Shown here: positions 47,800-59,638 of the stretch, piece by piece
Position numbering within the stretch: position 1 is the stretch's first letter
How the letters are laid out: each line of letters opens with the position of its first letter
Origin: Gnetum montanum
Lineage: Eukaryota > Streptophyta > Gnetopsida > Gnetales > Gnetaceae
NCBI GenBank assembly: GCA_015680685.1
Contig: MNCI01038293.1
Coordinates: 90,688-152,687 of the forward strand
Direction: 5' to 3'
Length of the DNA stretch: 62,000 bases
The notes under the pieces: generated by a model
The model's input: only the letters and a program-made list of their open reading frames with translations
Told to the model about the DNA's origin: nothing
Database searches by the model: none
Made by a program: the position numbers and the translations under genes

Positions 47800-48970
47800 T
47801 TTCTTCATTGGGCCAAATATTTGATGAAAATCAACAAAAACCTCTACAAGGTGTGTGATAATGGCCTGATTCATTGGTATGTCCTCAACAGAGATCAACT
47901 ACGCATTCTCCAAGATGCTCATGAGGGATCTTTTAGAGGCTACTATGTAGGGAGACGCATGGCCATAAAAATCCTAATGGTAGGATACTATTGGCCTACA
48001 ATCTTCAAGGATGTCCACCAATTTGTCAAATCTTATGGATGGTGTCAACGAGATGGGGGAATGATTACTTGCATAGAAGATCCTCAATAATGGATCCAAT
48101 CATTAGAACCTTTTAATACATGGGGCATTGACATCATAGGTTCCATCACACCCATGTCCAAGAGGAAGGCATATATTATCATAGTAGTTGACTACTACAC
48201 AAAATGGGCAGAAGTAGTTGTCGTTACTGATTTTACATTGTCCACTACTATTAGATTTATATAATAAAATATTGTAAATATTTTTGGGGTTCCATGTTCA
48301 CTAATTTCTGATAATGGAACTCATTTCACAAGTGCCACTTTTAGAAAGTTAATGCAATGCTTGGGGGTTGAACATAAATTAATAACATCCTACTACCCCG
48401 AAGACAATAGTTAAGAAGAGGTAACCAACTAGGAGATCACAAAAATACTAACATGGACCATTAGCAAATATAGGAAAGACTAAAGTGCAAAACTTAATGA
48501 TGTCCGCTAGGGTTATCGTTCAACATGGAAACTTCCTATTGGCTATTCTCCCTATGAGTTAGCGTATGGAAAACTTCCAACACTCCTAATTCAATCTGAG
48601 CCTTATACACTTTCAACAACCTATGATCTAAATCTTGACCTAAGTCTAGCATAAAAAGAAAAATTGATCAACTTGAATGTGCTAGATGAAAATGTATTAG
48701 TAGTCCTATTTTTGAATGAGGTGCACAAAGCATTTAGCAAGCAACATCATGATCTAAGAATTAGAAAAGTAAAACTTTAAATAGGAGATAAGGTCCTTTA
48801 TTGGAACCTCACACATGTACCCCAAAAGGAAAAATTTCAAACACTATGGGAGGGACCTTATATAATTGATCAAAAATTTCCCTCTAAGGCCATGTTGATC
48901 TACAAGCTTGAAAGCCCAAATAAAAAGTAGTTGGTTAACATCCAATAAGTAAAACCTTTCCTCAAACCAA
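47800..48970 (+). pseudogene. Integrase of element 3
   Basis: The open stretch 47821-48090 carries RILQDAHEGSFRGYYVGRRM, then YYWPTIFKDVHQFVKSYGWC (zinc finger with the first Cys of the last pair as Tyr-Gly-Trp-Cys). The core has a WGIDIIG start (48122-48142), DYYTKWAEV, SLISDNGTHFTSATFRKLM (about 48298-48355) with the second Asp intact, and YYPEDNS followed by a Glu codon (about 48391-48420). The GPY/F module is GPYIIDQKFPS (about 48855-48887). The WPT.FKD.H.FV..C..CQ wording is characteristic of Tat/Athila integrases. Confidence 0.82.
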
Positions 48971-51132
48971 GATAGGCCAATGCAACTACCACCTTGATAG
49001 ATGGACAACCATGTTCCATTTTTCAGATCTCCTTCTTCCAACTTAGTTATGGGGGAGATGATCATCCATGCTAATAATCCATTGCGCTTTTTAGTTTTTC
49101 TACTTTTTTGTTTTCCAACATTTTTCTGATTTTACAATTTATTTATTTCACAAATTTTTGATTTTCAAGTTTTTCTAATTTTACATCATCGTTAGTACCT
49201 TTGAACCTTTCTTGATTATTTTACACTTTTTTATATATTTTAATTTATTTTATTTTGATTCAAGTGTGATATTTCCTTATTTTTGCTAATAAAATTACTT
49301 TATTATCACAGGAAACAATGTTGTTGTTGTTATTTACTAATGATGGTTTACACTTAATATTGTGATTATTGATATCTAGTTTTCATTTTTGAATTATGAT
49401 GTCTGATGACTTTGACATGGTTTATTTTTTTTCCATGGAACAAGTAGGGAGTCCATGTCATTTGCCCATCCAATAAACTCTATGGTTTTCCTTATTCTGG
49501 GAATTTGAGATCCCTTCTATTAAAGAAACTTTTAATCAATCGGTGACCTTGGTTGTTTCAAAATTAGGAAGGATTCAAAGGTTTGTAAAGGGTGTGACTT
49601 CAAGGGAACTCAATACTCTTTGTACTCTTCTACTTGCTTAAGTAATTGAGTGTTTTTCATGGACTTATCACCATTCCATTCTAACCAATGATAGGAAGTC
49701 AAATAAAGTTTTACATGGTGTGCTTCCCATCTATAAAAAATAAAAAATAAAAACAACAATGGGAATTCAAAGCACACACCTTGGATAAATAAATGGACTA
49801 CAACCATTGGTTATGGAACTAGAAATCCATGTACCTATGCCTGAAGATCCCCTCTAAGACCCTCTCTCACTTCCTACTTCTCTCTTTTCTTCTCCTTATG
49901 AAAGCGTGGTTGTCTTATGGAAGCACACTTATGTCTCGTGTGGGTGGATCAATCTTAGGATGGTGATGCAAAGTCACTAAAAGTGGATGGCTTTAGATTG
50001 TACTAAGGATGGATCATCCTAGGTCATTTTAAACACAAATTACACAAGGGACTTCTTATGACCTCAATTCAAACTCCATTCCACCTTCTCTATCATCCAT
50101 CCATGCTACCATAACTCACTTCATTGTTGTGTTCTATGTTATGTTCTATGTCTTGGTTTGATGTGTTGGAATTCTTAAGTAGATTTTTTTTGGTTAGTCT
50201 TTAACTTTTCATGATCATTAAATCAATTGTGGGACCCATAGACTCCTTAGTTAAGATTATGCAAGGGCAATAAGGACATGAGCCTACTATGAAGAGGACC
50301 CACTTGCATAGCTCTTGGTTTAGTTAGTTAAGGTTCGTTACCTTTAACATTGCTACAATCCTATCTTTCACATATTCCATTGGGCATTTGGCTTAGTGCT
50401 CTTTAACCTTTCATTTCATTCATATCTTGAATCAATTTTTTCTCCATTTTTCCAAATTTATGAGCTTCAACACCCTCTTCTCATGTTTTCATACTATTCT
50501 TGGCCTTTTGAGCTTTCATTTGATCCCAATTTCATTCAAAAATTCTTTGTATTTTGTAAGTTTGACCAAAGTAAATGATTGTCTATGGTGGCCAATAGCT
50601 ACATTGATGTAGTTGATTGCATTGATGAGGCCTTGTTAATGTAGTGCTTACATCCTATATATACCATTGTGTACTTAGGAATTTTTAACATTTGCCTCAT
50701 ATCACATGGGGAGTTTTTGCAATTTTTCAAAGCCCAAAACCTTCTAGAGCCCATAACTTCCCAACCATTTTTCCAAATCACTCCATTTTTTTTATCCTAC
50801 ACTTACTAGAGGTAAGCTCTTTATTGTGGAGGCTGCAAACCTTAAGGTTTCTGATGAAAACTTGATGAAAATTTTTGGAAATTTTTCTAACTCCCCCAAA
50901 GGGTTAATAACCTTAACAACATATGAACATCAAATTTTTCAATAATTAACCCTTCCAACAACCTCTAGGATGATTTATTAACAATAACACATGAATAAAA
51001 TGATAATTGGAGTAATTAAATTAGCCATAATCACAACTTAGCCAAAGCGTAACTATCCTTAATAGATAAAAGTATTCTAATTACTTTAAGTTACACAACG
51101 ATTGCTAACCTATGGTCTCATTGTGATTAAAA
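48971..51132 (+). other. Post-integrase spacer of element 3
   Basis: About 2.2 kb, T-rich at its start (49080-49280), no credible ORF. It matches the corresponding parts of elements A (49433-49580) and 2 in patches. It ends in GGTCTCATTGTGATTAAAA before the ORF2 ATG; a CTAAC (51098-51102) fits a branch-point word. Element 3 has AAAA where element N has GCAG. Confidence 0.55.
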
Positions 51133-53161
51133 ATGGCACCAAAACAAAAATGCTCATAGGAAGGAGAAACCTCTCAACCAAGGGAGAAGCGGCCCAGAGC
51201 TAGAATGGGCCAATAAGAACAAGCTCAAAAACCATTGGAGGTAATCCATGCAATAGGACCTCTTTATGAGGAGCCCAAAGTAGAATTTGTCCTATATATT
51301 TTAGAAGAATCACAATGAGGAGAAGTGCCTAGACCCACACCAAGGCTTGAATTCGCTTTGACCAAAGCCTACATTAACATTATTAGGTCTTAAGAAATCC
51401 AACGATTAGTTCTTTAGGAAATCAACTTTAGACCATTCTTAGAGAAAGCTCTAGCAGATGTCAAGACTCAACTACAAATATTTACCATGTGGCCAATCAT
51501 TACATTTAGTGGGGAATGGTATATGGGAGAGACATATCTCTTTTGGAGTAATCAAAGGTTAGGGTTCAATGTTAAAATCAAGGACATTCAAGTGTTCTAC
51601 TAAGCAAAAGCCATTGTGCAAGCACTAAAGTTGTGTGACATCAGGACACAGCTGGAAAAACTATTACAAAAGGTGATCCTAAGGCCAAGAAGGAGTGGAC
51701 CTAGTGGTGCTATGAAGTTGATCGTAAGGAGTACAATGCACTCACATTGGTGAAGTGAATCTATTTCAAAATTACAACCTATCACCTCAATCCAATGATG
51801 AGGCCAAGCAAGGTAATTTCTTTCTCGACCTGAGCATGAGTAGCTCTAAGCAAGAAATTTCTTGTCAACCTTCCACAACTGATCTACTTAGAGATTGAGA
51901 AGAATTTCAAGAAAAATGAATGTGGAAGGAAAACCTTATTCTTTTCATGCTACATTTGAAAACTTTGCAAAAGGGCAAGTATCATCCACTACTTCAATGA
52001 TACAATTAGGCATGCGTCTTTGGCCTCATGGTCCAAGATCATGAAAGACAAGATGCCAATGATGATCTAAGAAGAGGAGTAGTTGCCACCACCACCTGCT
52101 TAAGAAACAATACGAGAGGCCCATGCAGCCATTGAACATCTATGAAAAATTTGAGAGTAGCTATTGAGTGAGTAAGAGTAGTGTGCAAGGAAAAGTGGTG
52201 TGGATCCATCTATGTATGTACCAACAATGAGTCACCTTAACGAGGTGGCTTTAAAAATCAGTGAAATGGAGAGGGATGGGCTGATATCCTCTACCCAACC
52301 TAGTAGATCAGATCCTAATGCTTAAGAGGTGATAGTGTCACTATCTCAACACTAGTTATTTACAAAAATATTTGGGAATGCTGTCACCTTCTTGGTGCAT
52401 TTAGAGGAAGGTAAAGGGGTAACTGTCTTAGTGATGTAGGATCAAGGATAAGAAACAATAGTTAAAGAGTTGCTAACTATGCTACTGAAGCACTAAATTC
52501 ACTTATGGTATCTATACTAGATGTATCTACACTTCAAGACATGTAGATGTCTGTAAGCATGGTCAGTGGAAAGTTGAATGTAGCCCAACATGAAGAATTG
52601 TTGGATTGATTGGTGGGGACTAGGGAAATTGATTCTGGATATCTTTGATTTTTTAAAAGAAATCACTACAACCCAGTTAGAGCTACTAAATGCAAAGGGA
52701 AAATGCATTGTTTTGGAGGGGCAACTTGAAATAGCTCAAGAACGAAATTAGTGCTTGGCCATGGAGGTTGTCAAACTACATACCCGACTTGCTGATGTTA
52801 CAATCCTTAGCCCAATAATAACTAGAGATGAAGCTTTCAAATAGCTTTAAGAAAAATTCTAGAAGGCTAAGGAGGATATAGTAATGGCCATCTTCAACTA
52901 GTTCATAGCTGAAGCAAAAGTGTATTCAATTCAGAAGGACTTGGCTTAGATGCACTAGGAGAATGAGACTTTGACTGCATAAAATCATTGCCTATGCAAT
53001 GTTGATGCTCAAAAGGAACAAATACAAGAATTTATTCATCAATAGCAGGAGTAGCTTACCAGGGTGAACACTGAATTGAGGAGATTGGTTGCACAGAATC
53101 AGAACTTATTAATGGAGGAAGTTCATGCCTTGTACCAGAAGTCTACCATCAAGATTACCAC
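51133..53161 (+). pseudogene. ORF2 of element 3, first part
   Basis: The start ATGGCACCAAAACAAAAATG is aligned with the ORF2 starts of elements N and 2. An R/K/P-rich head (about 25-40 residues) precedes the domain shared with element D: PRPTPRLEFALTKAYINIIR (about 51328-51388) and PIITFSGEWYMGETYLFWSN (about 51497-51556). The coiled-coil part follows from about 52630. Stops and frame changes are frequent. The ORF is split at 53161 by element N and resumes at 59639. Length over both parts is about 2.83 kb, near 940 codons. Function unknown; the place (after integrase, same strand) is where env-like ORFs sit in Athila, but no membrane segment is visible. Confidence 0.65.
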
Positions 53162-54033
53162 TGACAAGTGGCGAGGTACCCCTACACTCAACCATACGAA
53201 TACAAGCATTTAACACATGATCTGGTTGAACTTCGTAGATAGGCTAGTTGTGGTATCTAGATGGTTACTCATAGATCATAGTTTTTTGTCTTCCCACATG
53301 GACTAGTATTAGCTTTGTCATGTATGGTTTAGTCCAGAGTGAGGTGTATTATGTATTCCTACACTAATGCTACTCTTGAGGATGATGGGAAATAATATGA
53401 ACTAAACTAGGAAAGAGAGAGTGTGTGAGAGAGAATCTAAACTAGTGTAAGTGTGATGAGTATCCGTTCCTCAATCATCCATACACATCTTGGACCTTCT
53501 ACATGACTACCACTGGGATTACCAAATGCATGGCCTAAGTATGCTACTGGGTTACCAAGTAGTCACACTAAATGCTCTTGATTAAGTTGTACTCATTCCA
53601 CATTACTAGGAGATAAGGGTAGAGAGATATTAACTAAGAAAGCAGTAAATAAAAATAGCAATTAAATAAATAATTAAGCTAAGTGGATGCTACAATGATG
53701 AAGTAATCTTGATCTTTATTTTTGATCATGTGCATGTCCAAGTACGTCACACTCGAATAAGGATGTCGTACAATTACAATCATCACATTGCGGGCATGCA
53801 CTAGGAGAAAAGGGTTGAGAAGACAAACTGACGTACTAAAAACTATTGAAAACTTAAACTTCCAAGAAACTGACCCCTTAACAAAATTTCCTACCTCTTA
53901 TTTATACATGAGGAGATAGGATACAATATCGTGTACACGATATCGCGTCTAGGCTGTGATATCATGTATGTAATATTGCGTCGCTTGTCATATCATGTAC
54001 ATGATATCATGGCCAAAAGTTCATGACTCATCA
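53162..54033 (-). repeat. 3' LTR of element N
   Basis: On the plus strand it starts TGACAAGTGGCGAGG (TGATGAG in the other copy) and ends GACTCATCA. U3 (53920-54010) contains two perfect 18-bp palindromes, ATATCGTGT with its mirror (53926-53943) and ATATCATGT with its mirror (53990-54007). Similarity to the other LTR is about nine in ten by eye. Confidence 0.92.
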
Positions 54034-54068
54034 TACCCCCACAACTAAATGAAAACTCATCCTTGATT
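54034..54068 (-). promoter_or_regulatory. Pre-polypurine box and polypurine tract of element N
   Basis: Read on the minus strand: TCAAGGATGAGTTTTCATTT, then AGTTGTGGGGGTA, then the LTR. It is nearly identical to the box of element 2 although the LTRs differ. Confidence 0.8.
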
Positions 54069-54803
54069 TAAAGTGAGGACAAGCTCCAATGCTCTAGGTC
54101 TTGGAATTTGATGGCATTGAAGTATGGCATGGAGTTTCTCCTCTTGTAAGGCCTTGAGTGCCTTAGCATGCATGTAAGTTTGCACTTATGCCATAGAGGC
54201 ATCCCAGTTAGCCTTCTCTTTTTCTTCTGCCACCCTTTTATTCTCTGTCAACATTTCATTAAGTTGCTTGATTCTAAAAGTGTCTAGCTGGTTTTGAGAA
54301 ACCTTTGGCCCTATATTTAAAAGGTTTAATACTTTCGAAATGGCTTAAACAGAGAAATCAACAGTCACACCATAAATGTTAACCATGGTTCCTTCTTCTT
54401 TATTGTGTCAAAATTGGTTCATTTCCCCTAAGTACTAGGCACCACTTTTAGAGAGGGTAGGCCATAATGGGGATCCTTTGAGGTGATCCCTAATGGCCTC
54501 CAGAGAAAATTCTCCAAAAGGTCCAAAGTTTAATTCCATGATCACTACAGTTAATATGGACCTTTCATGGATGGCCTGAACACAATCATGAGGCAATGTG
54601 AGATGCCATCCTTGTTCAGACACTACAGTAGCTCCTCCTTCTACCTACCTTGATTATATAGTGGTAGGGTCTTCTTGATAGATACTAAATGATTATTCCC
54701 CCTGCTCTACATGTTGTTCGGTAGGAACATGTCCTTCACCTCTCCTAGGTCACTTGATCACACCTTGAGTAGGACCTTCCTGTTGTCCACATTTCGGGGT
54801 CAT
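54057..54803 (-). pseudogene. ORF2 of element N (248 codons, coiled coil near C-terminus)
   Basis: The frame starts ATGACCCCGAAATG at 54803 directly after GTGATTGCAG and stays in one frame for 248 codons to TGA at 54059-54057 without a frame shift. Eight in-frame stops (TAG, TAA, TGA) interrupt it, most explainable as decayed Q, R or W codons. Readable parts: EQGWHLTLPHDCVQAIHERS (from about 54620), FGPFGEFSLEAIRDHLKG, QLDTFRIKQLNEMLTENKRV and AEEKEKANWDASMA (heptad-like), ALKALQEEKLHAIL. It is much shorter than ORF2 of element 3 and lacks the first domain. The TGA overlaps the pre-polypurine box. Product unknown. Confidence 0.6.
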
Positions 54804-56776
54804 CTGCAATCACACAGGGCCAATCGTTAGGTTATACCAAAGTTAGGTTATACCTTCCTTCTTGCCTTAATGAATTTGCTTTATCTCTATGTGACATTAT
54901 GTATTAGGAGAAAATGTCCCTAAAAGATTATAATATTAAATCCTCTTTACTTAGGTGCTTTCCAAATCTAGTTTCCCTGTATAACTAAGGAGATAAAATT
55001 ATTTTTGGTGCATTTATCCTTAATTTTATAACTAATTATCATTAATAATATCCTTCGAGTGATGATGAATTTGAAAAAATTTATGTGCTATTCGGTGTGT
55101 GCCCCTTCCAAAAAGCTAAGATGAACACTTTGGGTTCAAGTAGGTTCAAACAAAATGAAAATCGGAGTACCAATGAGCAAGATATGGATATGAAAGCAAG
55201 GGACACGTAATCATGAGTCGTAGAGAGAAATTTGAAAAACTTCCCTCACAAGAATAGTTGCAAATGATGTTGATTAGTGTAGGGGGNTGCGATATTGCAT
55301 ACACGATATCGCGGCCTATCAATGTTAGGGAACTTTATAGAATGTACTGAATTTTAAAGATTTTTTTTGAAATTAAACGATGTAGACTAAGGACATCTGA
55401 ATGAGTGTTAAGGGATTCTAGGGTACTTCAATTAGTTCTGAAGGCATGAAAATTATGATGGTATGGAATTTATCAATAAGGACCTTGGATGGTAAGGGGG
55501 AGAAAAAGGCTATGTGATTGCTCATAGGAACATTTGAATCAGAGGGATAGTAATAAGGGAAAGAATATTGTTGAAAATACACTGAGGGTAATAGATGGTA
55601 TGTAGAAGATGTGTTACGAGTGTAAATTACAAAAAATTATGCAAGTGGGTCCTACCCAAAGCAGGTTCTAGCCTATAATTCCCTTGCGTAAGCACACTTA
55701 AAAGTGTCCGTAGGCACTAGAAGGGTTAAATGTAATCCACACTGGTTCCACAAAACACACACATGTAAGTATCATTGGAATGTGGTAAGAATTCTACGCT
55801 ACACAAGACACTAGCTACAATTACATGAACAGTGAGATGAGACAAACTATAGAAGGGACTGTAGAGATTGGGACATGAGGTAATTGACCCAGGGCACAAT
55901 AAATCCTTCGTGTAAAGCATGATTAATGTGTCATTAACTTGAAATTCCAAGATTAGGATCAAGTCCATTCCTCTAATTAGTGACACCACATTATTTCATC
56001 CCATGATGAGCAACTATGAGAGTATCATAACAACAAGGTGTACGATCACTTGGCATTTTGTTTAAGGGAGGAGTGATTTTTGCTTTGTGGCACTTTCCTT
56101 GTTTTTTTTGTGTTTTTTTTTTTCAATTGCTGAATCCAGAGAAGCTACCAACCTTTAGACATGGGTGCATGTATTTCCAATGGGACCCCCTAGAACAACA
56201 TTGGATTTTTGACTGCCTTTTGATTACTCTTACTCCCATTTTGCGTTAGATCTATAAGGATCTTAGTACAACCACGTTGCAAACATCACCAAAGAGAATT
56301 TGCAAGTCCCCTTGATGTCACATCCTAATCATTCCCTCTTGATCCATCCTTCTTCATTCTAGGTACAATGAACACAAAATTAATTTTAGGTTTTAAGAAT
56401 GTCAAGAATATCACTGTACCCTCGAATAGAACCTCTTATTTGTAGAATGGATGAGTGGGTGTAATAGGCTCACTATCCAAATAATTGATTGTTTAATACT
56501 CGATAACATAGAACAAACCTTAACCAACAAGCCACATGAGTGTTTTATTCATATATGAGATTACTTATAAAAAGATAAAAAGACAAAAAGACAAAAAGAT
56601 AAAACAAGAATTTTAAAAATGAAAAATTGGAAAAAAATTGTAGAATTAAAAAAATGAAAATATATTTATTAATCATTATTGTTATTAAAATGAGGAATAT
56701 CCCCCATAACTAAACGATTCAGCATGGTAAGGATTAATGAAAGATGAGGATCCTTGCATGTTGGAAACATTGAAAC
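54804..56776 (-). other. Spacer between gag and ORF2 of element N
   Basis: About 2 kb without a credible ORF. It contains an N at 55287 followed by CGATATTG...CACGATATCGCGGCC (55290-55314), wording otherwise found in the U3 of this LTR family. Polypyrimidine repeats (minus strand, about 56570-56610, units CTTTTTGTCT) lie near the gag end. The right edge toward ORF2 has CCTAAC then TGTGTGATTGCAG (54804-54834), a splice-acceptor look-alike. Confidence 0.5.
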
Positions 56777-58650
56777 TCAATCACACTTACCCCATTGGGG
56801 TTCACACACTTGATTATAGTAAGCATAGTGGGGAAATTTATAAGATGTGGTTCCTTGGTAAAGATTTGACCTACTATGATACTTGAGATTGTAAGATGGT
56901 ATGCAAGGATCAGGATGTTGCTCTCCATGACTGTATTCATTGGGCGGTATGGTTGTTGGAGTGTTAATTGGTGGCCCTGATGAAGTAACATGAGGCATTG
57001 GGTTCGAAGAGAAGGATGCATCACAGTGTTGGACTTGTGCTTAGTTGGAGAATGCAGTGGCCTTAGAACTATATTTTCCCTTCCTACGGTCATGTCTAAA
57101 GAAGGGATGCCTTCGATGTTGAGGAGGTCTCTCCCTGCTATTGGCAATAGTAGCACAAGTAACATTCGTGAGTTGTTACTGTGGTGCAGACACTTCAAGA
57201 ATAGTAGGTGGCAATGCAGAAGGAGGGAAAGGATGAGAACGTTGAAATTTAGGAGAAGTGTAAGGTACACAAGGTAGTGGTTGTGTTGAGAACATGGGCT
57301 GATAGTACCAAGGAGAATCATAATGCGGCGAGATAGAGTATGTTGACCCAGTTGGGGAAATAGGATGTTGGACTAGATAAGCATTTGGATTTGGATGATA
57401 TGAAGGGTGTCTACAGTTTAGGGATGGCTTCCCCCACAATTGGGATTGTTGCCACTGTGATTGAATACAGTATCTCTGTACAAACTTTGGGTGTAATGTG
57501 TTTCCCCAATGCTCATATAAATGTAACAAGATTGGGCATTGGCCCTTGGGGTGATTGTACAAGCAAATGTTGCATTCATACATATGATCGATAGTTGAGC
57601 TCTTATTTTATTCATCCCTTCTTTCCAATTTTCTAATGATATTTTGTCCTACTTCTCGGGTTGTCAAAACTCTATCTCCAATAATATTGATATATTCCAC
57701 ACACTTTTTATGCATCCATTCCAGTATCTTATTGATCTTTGCCTTGATTTCCTCTAATGATTTTTGTACTAACAAAGAAGGTTCTTCCTCCTTGAGATAG
57801 GTTGATTTCTCCTTTTTGTGATTACAGACCTTTGTTAAGTTGAGATTTTGGTCCCGTTGATATTTTTCAACATTCTCCCATTTAGCCATTTCTCCTTCTT
57901 CTTTTTCTACCTACTTAATAAGCTCTTGGAATTGATGGGTTCATAGTTTGTATAGTTGACCTTGGGCATACATCCCTAGGGTCTCTCTTGTTTCATCACG
58001 AAGCCCATCAATGATATAGTACATTAGCCTTTCCTCGAAGAACACATGGCCTAGACAATTGTTTAACAATGCATAATATCTTTCTAAGGCCATGTCCAAG
58101 GGTTCATGTTGTGCTTGTTTCCACTCTTGGATTTGTTTCCTCAAGGTCAACACTCTTGTGTAAGTTTGATATCTTTCATTAAAGAGTTCTACCATTGTTG
58201 GCCAATGTTGTATTGAATTTGATTTTAATGATCTATACCATACTTTTTCTTGGCCAACAAGTGTCATAGGAAAGAGCTTAAGTTTTTGCCAACCGTTATC
58301 AATGTTGTTCCATGCACATGCATCGTAGAAGGCTTGTAAATGTTGTTACGGATCTAAGTCATAGCCTACTGAGAAATTGGAAAAGTTTTTTAAATCGATC
58401 CTGGGTAGGTGGTTCTCTTTATGATGCCTACAGAAGATCCGAACAGCCTCTTGTATTTGCATTAGGCTTGTAGTGGCTAGTAGGGGTTCATCGTCATTGA
58501 GTAAGTTGTGCTTTCATGTGTTGGGATGCTACTGCCTTTGTTTATGTTTATAAGAAATACCCACCTTGGATTGCGTGCTCCAATCTTCATTTTCATATAA
58601 TTTGTTGATTATCCAATGAATTGCCTCACTAGATGTGGCATTATCGTAGT
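56777..58650 (-). pseudogene. gag of element N, nearly open
   Basis: Readable in a single frame over about 1.8 kb with only a few stops (near 57941, 57900, 57608, 57176 and 57030). Core: QHLQAFYDACAWNNIDNGWQ (about 58290-58350), KLKLFPMTLVGQEKVWYRSL, MVELFNERYQTYTRVLTLRK and YYIIDGLRDETRETLGMYAQ (about 57960-58020). Then a lysine/glutamate-rich helix and a knuckle CNICLYNHPKGQCP (57533-57574, CX2CX3HX4C). The C-terminal half is rich in P, Y, H, Q and S (57530-56780). The start is uncertain; the 'DEYVPDFTF' block of the autonomous gags is not found. This is the best preserved retrotransposon frame in the window. Confidence 0.8.
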
Positions 58651-58786
58651 CTTGTAGGAGAGGGATGGTTGTGAAATTGTGTGTGAATTTGTATGTGACT
58701 TTTTGTAATTATTTCTTCCTAAAAGATATATAATTAATTTCTATACAATGACCTTGTATGACACAACTAATCTAGATAACTAGCAT

Positions 58787-58806
58787 CATCCCTGGCAATG
58801 GCACCA
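58787..58806 (-). promoter_or_regulatory. Primer binding site of element N, tRNA-Asp type
   Basis: On the minus strand, one T after the LTR, TGGTGCCATTGCCAGGGATG. It matches the tRNA-Asp complement TGGCGCCGTTGCCGGGGAT at 16 of 19 bases, and all three differences are CpG to TpG/CpA. Confidence 0.85.
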
Positions 58807-58807
58807 A

Positions 58808-59633
58808 TGATGAGTGGCGAGGTACCCCTACACTCAACCATACGAATACGAGTGTTTCATGCATGATTCAATCAAACTCTGCAGATGGGCTAGTTGTGGT
58901 ATCTAGATGGTTACTCATAGATCGCAGTTCGCTGTCTTCCCACCTAGACTAGTATTAGCTTTGTCACATATGGTTTAGTCTAGAGTGAGGTGTATGATGT
59001 GTTCCTACACTAATCCTACTCTTGAGGATGATGGGAAATAATATCAACTAAACTAGGAGAGAGAGTGTGTGTGAGAGAGAATCTAAACTAGCCTAAGTGC
59101 GATGAGCATNACTAGGATTACCAAATGCATGGCCTAAGTATGCTACTGAGTTACCAAGTAGTCACACTTAAATGCTCTTGATTAAGTCGTACTCATTCTA
59201 TGTTACTAGGAGATAAGGGTAGAGAGATATTAACTAAGAAAGTAGTAAATAATAATAATAATTAAATAAATAATTAAGCTAAGTGGATGCTACAATGATG
59301 AAGTAATATCAATCTTTATTGTTAGTCATGTGCGTGTCCAAGTACATCACACTTGAATAAGGATGTTGTAGAATTACAATCATCACACTACGGGCATGCA
59401 CTAGGAGAAAAGGGTTGAGAAGACAAACTGACGTACTAAAAACTATTGAAAACTTAAACTTTCAAAAAATTGACCCCTTACCAAAATTGCCTACCTCTTA
59501 TTTATAGATGAGGAGAAAAGTTGTGATATCACATACGTGATATCGCATCTAGGCTATGATATCATGTACATGATATTGCGTCACCTGTGATATCACGTAC
59601 ATGATATCATGGCCAACAATTCATGACTCATCA
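58808..59633 (-). repeat. 5' LTR of element N
   Basis: On the plus strand it starts TGATGAGTGGCGAGG and ends GACTCATCA. At N 59110 about 45 bases present in the other copy are missing, so this is an assembly gap. The U3 palindrome ATATCATGT with its mirror is kept at 59559-59576. Confidence 0.92.
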
Positions 59634-59638
59634 ACCAC

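Larger units (their letters stand above)
53162..59633 (-). mobile_element. Element N: non-autonomous gag-only LTR element (TR-GAG-like)
   Basis: LTRs at 53162-54033 (3') and 58808-59633 (5', with a gap at N 59110) flank 4.77 kb. The insertion has a perfect target duplication ACCAC (53157-53161 and 59634-59638), and the element D sequence at 1936-1975 shows the empty site. It carries gag and a short ORF2 but no protease, RT, RNase H or integrase block in any frame. Shared primer site, gag core, knuckle, ORF2 start and pre-polypurine box tie it to elements 2 and 3, which could have supplied pol. Its LTR sequence is distinct. Confidence 0.9.

Noticed and set aside
48840-49080. Chromodomain after the integrase (chromovirus assignment)
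   Set aside because: After the GPY/F module no chromodomain-like residues appear in elements A, 2 or 3; primer site and integrase wording favour Tat/Athila.
56734-57321. 195-codon minus-strand frame in element N
   Set aside because: It is out of phase with the gag frame, which carries the knuckle and the matching residues in the same interval; a shadow frame.
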